Assembly (NCBI GenBank): GCA_934376955.1
Contig: CAKRPJ010000015.1
Coordinates: 1 to 55,009, forward strand
Direction: 5' to 3'
From: CAKRPJ01 sp934376955
GTDB taxonomy: Bacteria; Bacillota; Clostridia; Lachnospirales; Lachnospiraceae
DNA: 55,009 bases
Shown: piece after piece, positions 31,066-39,344 of the stretch
Layout: the number at the start of each line of letters is the position of its first letter
How positions within the stretch are numbered: the stretch's first letter is position 1
Position numbers and translations under genes: made by a program
Notes under the pieces: model-generated
Told to the model about the DNA's origin: nothing
The model's database searches: none
The model's input: the letters and a program-made list of their open reading frames with translations, nothing else

Positions 31066-33365
31066 TGGAGGAAAGAAAATATTCTTCGATCAGTAAGCCG
31101 GTAAGAAAAAAGGACGCCATGTCCCTTGTCTGCGGAAAGCCGGTCTATGTGGAGGATATCGTTCCGCAGGGATATCTTGTCGTTAAGGTCCTTCACAGTC
31201 CCCATGCCCATGCCCTGATCGAGGAGATCAATACCGATATCGCGATGAAGGTGCCGGGGATCGAGGCAATCTATACATATAAAGATGTGCCGCAAAAACG
31301 CTTTACGATGGCCGGGCAGACGTATCCGGAGCCTAGTCCCTATGATAGGCTGATTTTAGACCAGAGACTTCGCTTTGTGGGGGATGCGGCTGCTATCGTT
31401 GCCGGTAAAGACGAAAAGGCGGTGGATAAAGCCTTAAAGCTGATAAAGATAAAATACCGGATCTTAGAGCCTGTGCTCGATTTTCATAAAGCTCTGGATT
31501 CGGAGATCCTTGTCCATCCGGAGGATAACTGGGAATCCCTTTGCCCGGTCGGAGCAGACAATAAACGGAATCTGTGTGCTTCCGGCTGCGATGAAGACGG
31601 TGACCTTTCCGGAGTTATGGACAGCTGCGATATTGTTTTTGAGCATACGTTCCACACAAAAGCGAATCAGCAGGCAATGATGGAGACCTTCCGTACCTAT
31701 ACTACCATCGATCCCTACGGAAGACTTCATGTGATAAGCTCGACACAGATCGTATTCCATGTCCGCAGGATCTTATCGAATGCTCTCGGCATCCCGAAGT
31801 CAAAGATCCGTGTGACAAAGCCAAGGATCGGAGGAGGCTTTGGTGCAAAGCAGTCCTGTGTCACTGAAGTTTTTCCGGCGTTTGTTACATGGAAGACCGG
31901 ACGCCCGGCTATGCTGATCTACTCAAGACAGGAAAGCCAGACTGCCGGTTCGCCGCGTCATGAGATGGAGGTGCGGGTAAAGCTTGGAGCCATGACAGAC
32001 GGAAATATCCGTGCCATCGATCTCTACACCCTGTCCAATACAGGAGCTTACGGCGAGCATGGCCCGACTACAGTAGGACTTTCCGGACACAAATCGATAC
32101 CGCTTTATAACGGAAATCTGGAGGCCTTCCGCTTCCGCTATGATGTGGTCTATACGAATGTGCAGGCCGCGGGCGCCTACCGTGGATATGGTGCGACGCA
32201 GGGGATATTTGCAGTCGAATCCATGGTCAACGAGCTTGCTGCAAGGCTTCAGATGGATCCGGCGCGGATCCGTGAAAAGAATATGCTTAGGGAAGGACAG
32301 ATTGCCTCGGCATATTATAATGAAAAGATCGATGCCTGTGCCCTTGACCGCTGTGTGAAAAAAGCAAAAGAGATGTCAGGATGGACGGAAAAGCCTCTGG
32401 CACAGGATATGGGAAACGGAAAGATCCGTGCAAAGGGGATCGCCATGGCCATGCAGGGCTCCGGTATTTCAGGTTTGGACGTAGGTTCGGCTACGATCAA
32501 ATTAAATGATGATGGCTTTTATGCCCTTTCCATCGGTGCGGCAGATATGGGAACCGGGTGTGATACGATCTTGGCCCAGATCGCTGCAGAATGTATGGAG
32601 TGTGATGTCGACAATGTCATCGTATACGGAGCAGATTCCGACAGCTCTCCGTATGATTCCGGCTCCTACGCCTCCAGCACTACTTATGTTACCGGAAAGG
32701 CTGTCGAAAAGGCATGCACAGAGCTGAAGGACAGAATGTCCGTGATCGCGGCAGAAATGCTCGGCTGTAATAAAGAAGAACTTATCTTTGCCTCCGATCG
32801 TATCAGCCTTGCGGACGGCTCCGATTCCGTAACGCTGGCTCAGGTTGCTGAACGCTCGATGGCAGGAAACTCAGAGGCAGTTCAGGTAACGGTCACTCAT
32901 TCCTCAAAAACATCTCCGCCTCCGTTTATGGCCGGGATTGTTGAGCTGGAGGTCGATAAAGAGACCGGAAGCGTTGAGCTTCTCGACTTTGTTGCAGTTG
33001 TAGACTGCGGAACACCGATCAATACCAATCTGGTCAGGATCCAGACAGAAGGCGGACTGGTTCAGGGAATCGGTATGGCGCTCTATGAGGATGTGACCTA
33101 TGATAAGAGAGGAAAGATCGCAGAGGATTCCTTTATGCAGTATAAGATCCCGACCCGTCAGGATATGGGTATCCTCAGAGTCGATTTTGAAAACAGCTAT
33201 GAGGAAAGCGGCCCCTTCGGTGCAAAATCCATAGGTGAGATCGTGATCAATACTCCGTCTCCGGCCATTGCCCATGCAATCTATAATGCGACAGGGGTAT
33301 GGCATAGAGAGCTTCCGATCACACCGGAAAAGATCCTTATGGGAATGTTAAAGCATGAGGATTAA
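31065..33365 (+). CDS. xdhA: xanthine dehydrogenase, molybdenum-binding subunit
   Basis: A 766-residue large subunit binding the molybdopterin cytosine dinucleotide cofactor. Family motifs: IGGGFGAKQ near 255, AYRGYGATQG (~370), AADMGTGCDTILAQIAAE (~490) and, close to the C-terminus, GAKSIGEI with the base-catalyst Glu. The AYRGYG loop and absence of the CO dehydrogenase active-site Cys loop fit a purine or related heterocycle hydroxylase. The GTG start overlaps the xdhC stop (TAGTG), with AAGGGGGAA upstream. In clostridia some relatives are selenium-dependent; this cannot be decided here. Confidence 0.95.
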   Translation: MEERKYSSISKPVRKKDAMSLVCGKPVYVEDIVPQGYLVVKVLHSPHAHALIEEINTDIAMKVPGIEAIYTYKDVPQKRFTMAGQTYPEPSPYDRLILDQRLRFVGDAAAIVAGKDEKAVDKALKLIKIKYRILEPVLDFHKALDSEILVHPEDNWESLCPVGADNKRNLCASGCDEDGDLSGVMDSCDIVFEHTFHTKANQQAMMETFRTYTTIDPYGRLHVISSTQIVFHVRRILSNALGIPKSKIRVTKPRIGGGFGAKQSCVTEVFPAFVTWKTGRPAMLIYSRQESQTAGSPRHEMEVRVKLGAMTDGNIRAIDLYTLSNTGAYGEHGPTTVGLSGHKSIPLYNGNLEAFRFRYDVVYTNVQAAGAYRGYGATQGIFAVESMVNELAARLQMDPARIREKNMLREGQIASAYYNEKIDACALDRCVKKAKEMSGWTEKPLAQDMGNGKIRAKGIAMAMQGSGISGLDVGSATIKLNDDGFYALSIGAADMGTGCDTILAQIAAECMECDVDNVIVYGADSDSSPYDSGSYASSTTYVTGKAVEKACTELKDRMSVIAAEMLGCNKEELIFASDRISLADGSDSVTLAQVAERSMAGNSEAVQVTVTHSSKTSPPPFMAGIVELEVDKETGSVELLDFVAVVDCGTPINTNLVRIQTEGGLVQGIGMALYEDVTYDKRGKIAEDSFMQYKIPTRQDMGILRVDFENSYEESGPFGAKSIGEIVINTPSPAIAHAIYNATGVWHRELPITPEKILMGMLKHED

Positions 33366-34515
33366 GATGATCTATCTGGCCGCGGGAAACAGCCGCCGTT
33401 TTGGCTCGAACAAGCTCTATGCCGATCTTAACGGAAAGCCTATGTTTCTGCACGGCATGGAGGCTCTGGAGCAGGTGCTTTGTAAGGATCCGGATACGGA
33501 GCTTACCGTCGTGACGGAATTTGAACGGATCCTCGACTATGTAAAGGAAAGAGCTTCTGTTTTCGGTGACCGGATAAAGGCGGTGCCTTCTCCGGAAAGG
33601 GAAAAGGGGATTTCCTATTCCATACGGGCGGGGCTTTTGGGTGAGCGGGCGGATTATTATCTGTTCTGCGTTGCAGATCAGCCGTGGATCCGTTCCCAGA
33701 CTCTGCTTAAGCTGCTTAAGAAGATCAAGACAGGCGGATACGCAGGAGGCTGTGTGAGCTTTTGCGGGATATGGGGAAATCCGGCTGTGTTTTCGGACGC
33801 GCTTTATCCAAAGCTTCTGGGCCTGACCGGAGATACCGGCGGAAAAAAGATTTTGATGAAGCTTGATAATATCTGTTTAGCGGAGGCTAAAGAAGCCAGA
33901 GAATTAACGGATATTGATAGGATGGGAGGAAATGATATGAATTTTTTAGAGGAGCGGATCCAGAAGGATGGCGTTGTCAAGGAAGGGAATGTCCTTAAGG
34001 TAGACAGCTTTTTAAACCATCAGATGGATATTGGACTGCTGGAAGAAATGGGAGCAGAATTTAAACGCCGTTTTGCCGATGCAAAGGTGGATAAGATCCT
34101 GACGATCGAGGCATCCGGTATCGGAATTGCCTGTATCGCTGCAAGATATTTCCAAGTGCCGGTGGTATTTGCCAAGAAATCCCACAGTATCAATCTGCAT
34201 GGAGATATGTATATCGCTGAAGTGGAGTCCTTTACACACAAATGTAAGAATCAGGTGATCGTTTCCAAAAAGTTCCTGAACAAAGGGGAGCATGTTCTTC
34301 TGATCGATGATTTTCTTGCAAACGGATGTGCGCTTCAGGGGCTGATCTCTATCGTAAATCAGGCGGGGGCCACTGTGGAGGGAATCGGGATCGCCATTGA
34401 AAAAGGCTTCCAGAGCGGAGGCAGAACGATCCGCAATCTGGGTATCCATCTGGAGTCTCTGGCGATCGTTGATGGCATGGACGCATCGACAGGAAAGATC
34501 TATTTCAGAAACTAA
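33355..34515 (+). CDS. fusion: MocA-like molybdenum cofactor cytidylyltransferase plus xanthine phosphoribosyltransferase
   Basis: A 386-residue bifunctional protein. Residues 1-~190 are a MobA/MocA-type nucleotidyltransferase (YLAAGNSRRFGSNKL, CVADQPWI), expected to attach CMP to molybdopterin for Xdh. Residues 195-386 are a full-length xanthine phosphoribosyltransferase (MNFLEERIQKDGV, KVDSFLNHQMD, PRPP loop LLIDDFLANG), making XMP from xanthine. No stop codon separates the parts. GGGAGGA lies seven bases before the in-frame ATG at 33937 (Met195), so Xpt may also be made alone. The ATG overlaps the end of xdhA. MocA next to Xdh is usual; direct fusion to Xpt is, to my knowledge, not. Confidence 0.92.
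   Translation: MRIKMIYLAAGNSRRFGSNKLYADLNGKPMFLHGMEALEQVLCKDPDTELTVVTEFERILDYVKERASVFGDRIKAVPSPEREKGISYSIRAGLLGERADYYLFCVADQPWIRSQTLLKLLKKIKTGGYAGGCVSFCGIWGNPAVFSDALYPKLLGLTGDTGGKKILMKLDNICLAEAKEARELTDIDRMGGNDMNFLEERIQKDGVVKEGNVLKVDSFLNHQMDIGLLEEMGAEFKRRFADAKVDKILTIEASGIGIACIAARYFQVPVVFAKKSHSINLHGDMYIAEVESFTHKCKNQVIVSKKFLNKGEHVLLIDDFLANGCALQGLISIVNQAGATVEGIGIAIEKGFQSGGRTIRNLGIHLESLAIVDGMDASTGKIYFRN
33924..33939 (+). promoter_or_regulatory. internal ribosome binding site and start for Xpt
   Basis: GGGAGGA (33924-33930) precedes ATG 33937-33939 by six bases within the mocA-xpt reading frame, at exactly the position where stand-alone Xpt proteins begin. Confidence 0.65.
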
Positions 34516-34540
34516 TATTATTTAGGAGGGTTATGTTATT

Positions 34541-36619
34541 ATGGGAAAATGGAAATTTTACGTATCGGGAATCTGCTACGGTGTGCTGGATAAGGAGGAT
34601 GGACGCATCTTCCATCAGCCGTTAAATGTGCATACCGGCGAATTTGAGGAACGTTTAGAGCTGACCGGAGAGTATGGCCGGTATCGCGAGATCGGAAAAA
34701 TGGATCCGCGTGAAAAGCTCCTTAAGGCAGAGACTTATGAGGCAGGCATCCGCTCCGGAAAGGAACGCTTTGAGACAGAAGAAGGCGAGATCTTTACCCG
34801 GAGAAAAGACGGAGAGTACGTTCAGAGGATCGTTAAATTCCCGGGCGATCTCTATGCAGAGGGAGATTCTGTATATGCGATCGTAACAACCTACAGAGAT
34901 CAGTGTGCTGTTTTAGTTAAGGAAGGCTTTGAAGAAAAAACGATCCTTTCTAAATGGATGGAAAAGTATCCGGGCAAGCTGATGAACGTAAAAGCTCCCT
35001 TTACCTGTATGGTTAAAATGAGAGACGGTGTTGCCCTTGCAACAGATGTATTCCTTCCGGAAAACGCTCCTTCCGTAAAGGTTCCTGCCGTTCTTATCCG
35101 CACACCTTACGGCAAGACTGTGGGCTCCGCAGCTTACTTTAAATTTGTGCAGAGAGGCTACGCAGTTGTTATACAGGATGTGCGCGGCCGTGAGGACAGT
35201 GAGGGCGAATGGCTTCCGAACTATTATGAGGTGGAAGACGGAGACGACACATTAAACTGGATCGCTGCTCAGGAGTGGAGTGACGGTAAGGTAGCGATGA
35301 CAGGAGGCTCTTATTTAGGCTATGTGCAGTGGGCAGCAGCAGCCAGCGGAAACCCCCATTTAAAGGCAATGCTCAGCAGCGTATGTGCAGGAAGTGCATT
35401 TATCGATCTGCCGAGACGGGGTGGATGCTTCAGCTCCGGCTCCATGGCATGGTCCTTCATGGTATCCGGACAGCGAAGCTGTCATGAGCTGATGGAGCGT
35501 GATGACTGGGATGAGATCCTTGATATCCGTCCGTTAGTTGATATTGCTCCGAAGGCACTGGGCTATCAGATCCCCTTTATGGAAAAATGGCTTGCCCACA
35601 GAGATTATGATGATTTCTGGCGTATGAGCAACTGGAAAGAGAGAAACACAGGAAACCGCGTTCCTGCGGTTATCATGTCCGGCTGGTTCGATGATAACGG
35701 AATGGGAACCACAGAGGCTCTCGATCTTTACGAGGACTACACCGAGAAGAAGGTTATCTTAGGACCGTGGATCCACAGCGGAAATGCTCATTACGATGTT
35801 CATGGCCTCGAGCTCGGAGATAATGCTCTGCGTTATGACATGGATCTGATCTGTCTTGACTGGATCGAGCATTACTTAAAGGGAGTTGATAACGGAATCG
35901 AGAACACTCCGAAGACCGAGTATTACACCATGGGAGATAATGAGTGGAAGACAGCGGAAAACTGGCCGGTACCGGGCACGGTAAAGAAGAACTTCTATTT
36001 TGCAGGAGAAGGCGAGAATGTAGCAGTAGACAACAAAGGCGGGCTGTCAGAAAATGCACAGGCAGCAGAGCAGACCGATACCTACAGATATGATCCGGAT
36101 TTCCCGTCAACGCATATCATCGATATGTCTGAAAATGAGATCGAGGTTCCGGAGAACTACACAGAGGAAGAAAAGCGTAAGGATGTACTCTGCTACTCCA
36201 CAGGCGTTCTTAATAAAGAGATCACCGTTACCGGTGATGCGACTGCCAAGATCTACATTTCCTGTGACTGCGAGGATACAGACCTCATGGTGCGTATCAC
36301 GGATGTAGATGAAAACGGACGTTCCATGAAGCTTGCAGACGGTATCCTGAGTGTCCGCTACCGCAATGGCATCGATCATGCAGAATTTATGGAGCCGGGT
36401 AAGGTTTATCTTGCAGAGATCAGGACAACAAAGCTGTCCCATACATTTAAAAAGGGCCATCAGCTTCGTGTTACCATCACGTCCAGCGCAAAGAACTTTA
36501 TATTCCCGAACAGCAATACAAGAGACGGCTATGACAGTGTAGAAAAGAAGATCGCTAATGTGAGCATTCATCGCGGCGGCGAGCATGCTTCCTGCATCAT
36601 CCTGCCGATCGAGTTATAG
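34541..36619 (+). CDS. CocE/NonD family hydrolase (S15 / X-Pro dipeptidyl-peptidase-like)
   Basis: A 692-residue serine hydrolase of the CocE/NonD type. An N-terminal ~150-residue extension precedes the alpha/beta hydrolase core, which starts MRDGVALATDVFLPE with RTPYGKT and GYAVVIQDVRGREDSEGEW. The nucleophile is in GGSYLGYVQW (Ser ~257); SGWFDDNG supplies the acid region and GPWIHSGN the His. The C-terminal ~220 residues form the jelly-roll PepX_C domain. Known members cleave esters or N-terminal dipeptides; no substrate is evident. It begins 25 bases after mocA-xpt with TAGGAGGG, so it is probably in the purine operon. Confidence 0.9.
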   Translation: MGKWKFYVSGICYGVLDKEDGRIFHQPLNVHTGEFEERLELTGEYGRYREIGKMDPREKLLKAETYEAGIRSGKERFETEEGEIFTRRKDGEYVQRIVKFPGDLYAEGDSVYAIVTTYRDQCAVLVKEGFEEKTILSKWMEKYPGKLMNVKAPFTCMVKMRDGVALATDVFLPENAPSVKVPAVLIRTPYGKTVGSAAYFKFVQRGYAVVIQDVRGREDSEGEWLPNYYEVEDGDDTLNWIAAQEWSDGKVAMTGGSYLGYVQWAAAASGNPHLKAMLSSVCAGSAFIDLPRRGGCFSSGSMAWSFMVSGQRSCHELMERDDWDEILDIRPLVDIAPKALGYQIPFMEKWLAHRDYDDFWRMSNWKERNTGNRVPAVIMSGWFDDNGMGTTEALDLYEDYTEKKVILGPWIHSGNAHYDVHGLELGDNALRYDMDLICLDWIEHYLKGVDNGIENTPKTEYYTMGDNEWKTAENWPVPGTVKKNFYFAGEGENVAVDNKGGLSENAQAAEQTDTYRYDPDFPSTHIIDMSENEIEVPENYTEEEKRKDVLCYSTGVLNKEITVTGDATAKIYISCDCEDTDLMVRITDVDENGRSMKLADGILSVRYRNGIDHAEFMEPGKVYLAEIRTTKLSHTFKKGHQLRVTITSSAKNFIFPNSNTRDGYDSVEKKIANVSIHRGGEHASCIILPIEL

Positions 36620-36645
36620 AAAAGGATCGCCGCTATCGAAAAGTA

Positions 36646-36675
36646 TTGGACAGACCGGATCCCGGGCGATATAAT
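36646..36675 (+). promoter_or_regulatory. promoter of the DUF362 gene
   Basis: TTGGAC (36646-36651) and TATAAT (36670-36675) with 18 bases between. A TGTATACA-type palindrome overlaps the region just after the -10. Confidence 0.65.
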
Positions 36676-36688
36676 ATGTATACAAATA
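36674..36688. repeat. 15-bp inverted-repeat arm (TGTATACA core), left copy
   Basis: ATATGTATACAAATA here is the exact reverse complement of 37602-37616. It overlaps the -10/start region of the DUF362 gene. The core TGTATACA is itself a palindrome of the kind used by GntR-family regulators. Confidence 0.6.
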
Positions 36689-36718
36689 CAGTGCTGATTG
36701 CAGGAAAGGAGTTTTGAC

Positions 36719-37588
36719 ATGAAGTCAAAAGTATATTTCACAAGAGAAATCACCCCTGAAAAAGTATTGGAGCTTTACAAAATGCTGGGCATGGAGCTTA
36801 GCGGAAATGTTGCTGTGAAACTTCACTCCGGTGAGGTCGGCAACCAGAACTTTATCAAACCGAATTTCTGGAAGAATATCGTAAAGGAAGTAGGCGGAAC
36901 CGTCGTGGAGTGCAACACTGCGTATGAAGGGCAGAGAAACACGACACAGAAGCATTTAAAGACGTTAGAGGAGCATGGCTGGAAAAAATACTTCCATGTT
37001 GACCTCATGGATGCTGAGGGACCGGATCTTGAACTTGAGATCCCAAAGGGCAAGGTGGTCAAAAAGAACTTTGTCGGCAAGAACATGAAGAATTATGACT
37101 CCATGCTGGTCCTTTCCCACTTTAAAGGCCATCCTATGGGTGGTTACGGCGGAGCGTTGAAGCAGCTTTCCATCGGTTGTGCGTCTTCCTTTGGCAAGGC
37201 ATATATCCATGGCGCCGGGGAGCCGGAGAAGATCTGGACTGCGGATCACGATATGTTTTTAAGATCCATGGCCGATGCAGCAGGATCAGTGGTTGAGTTC
37301 TTCCATGGAAATATTGCTTATGTCAATGTCATGATGAACATGTCCGTAGACTGTGACTGCTGTGCAGTTGCGGAGGATCCCTGCATGAAGGATATCGGAA
37401 TCCTTGTATCTGCAGATCCGATCGCCATTGATCAGGCATGTATCGATCTGGTTTACGGGGCAACGGATGATCCGGGACAGAAGCACTTCCTCGAGAGAGT
37501 GGAGAGCAGACATGGTGTCCTGACCATTGAGGCTGCTGCCGAGCTGGGCTACGGTTCCAGAGAGTATGAACTGATCGAGGTAAAATAG
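36719..37588 (+). CDS. DUF362 domain protein
   Basis: A 289-residue protein of the DUF362 family (KSKVYFTREITPEKVLELY, VAVKLHSGE, VVECNTAYEGQRNTT, LVLSHFKGHPMGGYGGALKQLSIGCAS, DPIAIDQACIDLVY). Many DUF362 proteins carry a ferredoxin domain at the C-terminus; this one has none, only scattered Cys (CDCCAVAEDPC, ~218-230) that could bind a metal or cluster. Function is not established. The ATG at 36719 follows AAAGGAG; an in-frame TTG at 36698 includes the ribosome binding site. It is a single gene with promoter and terminator. Confidence 0.87.
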   Translation: MKSKVYFTREITPEKVLELYKMLGMELSGNVAVKLHSGEVGNQNFIKPNFWKNIVKEVGGTVVECNTAYEGQRNTTQKHLKTLEEHGWKKYFHVDLMDAEGPDLELEIPKGKVVKKNFVGKNMKNYDSMLVLSHFKGHPMGGYGGALKQLSIGCASSFGKAYIHGAGEPEKIWTADHDMFLRSMADAAGSVVEFFHGNIAYVNVMMNMSVDCDCCAVAEDPCMKDIGILVSADPIAIDQACIDLVYGATDDPGQKHFLERVESRHGVLTIEAAAELGYGSREYELIEVK

Positions 37589-37601
37589 ACAAAAAGTCCG
37601 T

Positions 37602-37616
37602 TATTTGTATACATAT
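37602..37616. repeat. 15-bp inverted-repeat arm (TGTATACA core), right copy
   Basis: TATTTGTATACATAT is the exact reverse complement of 36674-36688. It lies 14 bases after the DUF362 stop codon and before the terminator, so the gene is bracketed by the pair. Confidence 0.6.
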
Positions 37617-37643
37617 CCCAATATCAGAATATGATCCGACCAC

Positions 37644-37680
37644 AAAACCGCAGGTGTTGTAATGACGCCTGCGGTTTTTT
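37644..37680 (+). terminator. intrinsic terminator after the DUF362 gene
   Basis: AAAACCGCAGG (37644-37654) pairs with CCTGCGGTTTT (37668-37678), followed by more T. Confidence 0.92.
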
Positions 37681-37792
37681 GACTCTATAGGAAAGACCTA
37701 GGAAAGACCATCGAAAAAGAAAAGACTGGAAGGCGCCGCAAGGCCGTGCTATAATCATACCAGATGTGCAGATAAAGGAGTAGTAAAGTAAA

Positions 37793-38854
37793 ATGGAAGA
37801 AGAAAACAAGGTACACAAGCGGCGTGTTCGATACCGCGGTACACATCCGAGAAAATTCGAGGAAAAATATAAGGAACAGGATCCGGAAAAATATGCGGAT
37901 ACAATAGAAAAAGTAATTAAAAAGGGAAGCACTCCGGCGGGAATGCATCTTTCCATCTGTGTCAGGGAAATCTTGGACTTTTTGCAGATAAAGCCGGGGG
38001 AGAAGGGGTTAGATGCCACCCTGGGCTATGGAGGGCACACGACGGAAATGTTAAAATGCCTGCAGGGAAAGGGTCATATCTACGGACTGGATGTGGATCC
38101 CATCGAGATCGTTAAGACAAAGGAACGTCTTGCAGCCCGCGGTTTCGGAGAGGATATCCTTACGATCCGGAAAATGAATTTTGCCGATATCGATAAACTG
38201 GCAGAGGAAACCGGGAAATTTGACTTTGTTCTGGCTGATCTGGGAGTTTCCTCCATGCAGATCGATAACCCCGAGAGGGGCTTTACCTTTAAATATGAAG
38301 GCCCGCTGGATCTTCGGCTGGATCCGGAAAAAGGGATATCTGCGGCAGAGCGTTTAAAGAGTGTTACCAGAGAGGAGCTTGTCGGGATGCTTGCAGAAAA
38401 CTCCGATGAGCCTTATGCCGAGGAGATTGCAAGAGTTGTGATGAAGTATAACCGGAAAAAGGATCCGATCACAACGACCACCCGGTTTAAGGAAGCAATT
38501 GAGGAAGCTCTGGAATTTTTGCCGGAGGAGGAAAGAAAGGAAGCTGTTGTGAAATCCTGCAAGCGCTGCTTTCAGGCCCTGAGGATCGATGTGAACAGCG
38601 AATTTGAAGTTTTATACAGCTTTTTAAGTAAGCTTCCGGGAATCCTTGCACCGGGCGGACGTGCTGCGATCCTTACCTTCCATTCCGGAGAGGACAGGCT
38701 GGTAAAACAATATTTTAAGGACGGAAAAAGAGAAGGAGTCTACAGTGAGATCGCCGAGGATGTGATCCGCCCGTCAGCCGAAGAATGCAGCCGGAATCCG
38801 AGAGCGAGATCGACAAAGATGAGATGGGCGGTACGGTCTGAAGAAATGAATTGA
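37793..38854 (+). CDS. RsmH-type 16S rRNA m4C1402 methyltransferase, N-terminally extended paralogue
   Basis: A 353-residue SAM-dependent methyltransferase of the RsmH (MraW) family, which N4-methylates C1402 of 16S rRNA. Signatures: LDATLGYGGHTTEML (SAM loop), GLDVDPIEI, FVLADLGVSSMQIDNPERGFTF, DLRLDP and the C-terminal ALRIDVNSEF with LTFHSGEDRLVKQYFK and NPRARSTKMRWA. It has an extra basic/charged N-terminal ~45 residues (HKRRVRYRGTHPRKFEEKY) compared with the ~310-residue form of the division cluster, and it is not next to mraZ, ftsL or ftsI. It is thus probably a second copy. A TATAAT box at 37750-37755 precedes an AAAGGAG site. Confidence 0.9.
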   Translation: MEEENKVHKRRVRYRGTHPRKFEEKYKEQDPEKYADTIEKVIKKGSTPAGMHLSICVREILDFLQIKPGEKGLDATLGYGGHTTEMLKCLQGKGHIYGLDVDPIEIVKTKERLAARGFGEDILTIRKMNFADIDKLAEETGKFDFVLADLGVSSMQIDNPERGFTFKYEGPLDLRLDPEKGISAAERLKSVTREELVGMLAENSDEPYAEEIARVVMKYNRKKDPITTTTRFKEAIEEALEFLPEEERKEAVVKSCKRCFQALRIDVNSEFEVLYSFLSKLPGILAPGGRAAILTFHSGEDRLVKQYFKDGKREGVYSEIAEDVIRPSAEECSRNPRARSTKMRWAVRSEEMN

Positions 38855-38879
38855 AAAGACTATCCTGCCATGCTATAAT
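38851..38879 (+). promoter_or_regulatory. promoter of the 115-residue unknown gene
   Basis: TTGAAA (38851-38856) and TATAAT (38874-38879), 17 bases apart. The -35 overlaps the rsmH stop codon. Confidence 0.75.
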
Positions 38880-38893
38880 ACATTCCGGACACT

Positions 38894-38911
38894 AATGTGC
38901 CAAGGCACATT
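38894..38911 (+). promoter_or_regulatory. leader hairpin AATGTGC/GCACATT
   Basis: AATGTGC-caag-GCACATT, a perfect 7-bp stem starting about eight bases after the predicted transcription start. The same stem with a CAAT loop forms the feoA terminator at 15429-15454, but here no T-run follows. Confidence 0.5.
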
Positions 38912-38958
38912 CTTATAAAAAGACAGAGATCTAAGAGACAGAAAGATGAGGAAATTGC

Positions 38959-39306
38959 ATGAATTACATGGTCTGTATTCCGCCCTCCGGGAATCTTTCG
39001 AGAGAAGATTGTGAGAAGATCCACAATATTCTTGCGAGGATGTCGGATGCCTACCGGCTGAATATCGTACCGGAGCCGATGAAGACAAAGCTGTCTTCAT
39101 GTCCGGATTATTATAAAAAATACAGGATCTATAAAGAGATCAAGGAAAGAGACGGAAACGGGGAGGCGTATCTTCTTCAAGAGGAGGAGGACATGATCCT
39201 CAGCGTATGCCGTACTCCGGAGGAAAAGGAGCTTATGCGGTCCTGTACCTATGCATACCGCTATCCGGCCAACCTTGTTCTAAAAAGCTTCCGGGAAGAA
39301 AAATAA
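38959..39306 (+). CDS. uncharacterised 115-residue protein
   Basis: Not recognised. The protein is soluble and charged: MNYMVCIPPSGNLSREDCEKIHNILARMSDAY, a central Lys-rich YYKKYRIYKEIKERD and an acidic EEEDMIL segment, with three Cys in the second half. There is no signal peptide or membrane segment. It is preceded by GAGGAAATTGC and a strong promoter, and followed 38 bases later by the threonine aldolase gene, with which it is probably co-transcribed. The promoter, ribosome binding site and codon usage like its neighbours support a real gene. Confidence 0.75.
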   Translation: MNYMVCIPPSGNLSREDCEKIHNILARMSDAYRLNIVPEPMKTKLSSCPDYYKKYRIYKEIKERDGNGEAYLLQEEEDMILSVCRTPEEKELMRSCTYAYRYPANLVLKSFREEK

Positions 39307-39344
39307 GAGATCGATACAAATAGAGTTGATATGGAGGTATAACC

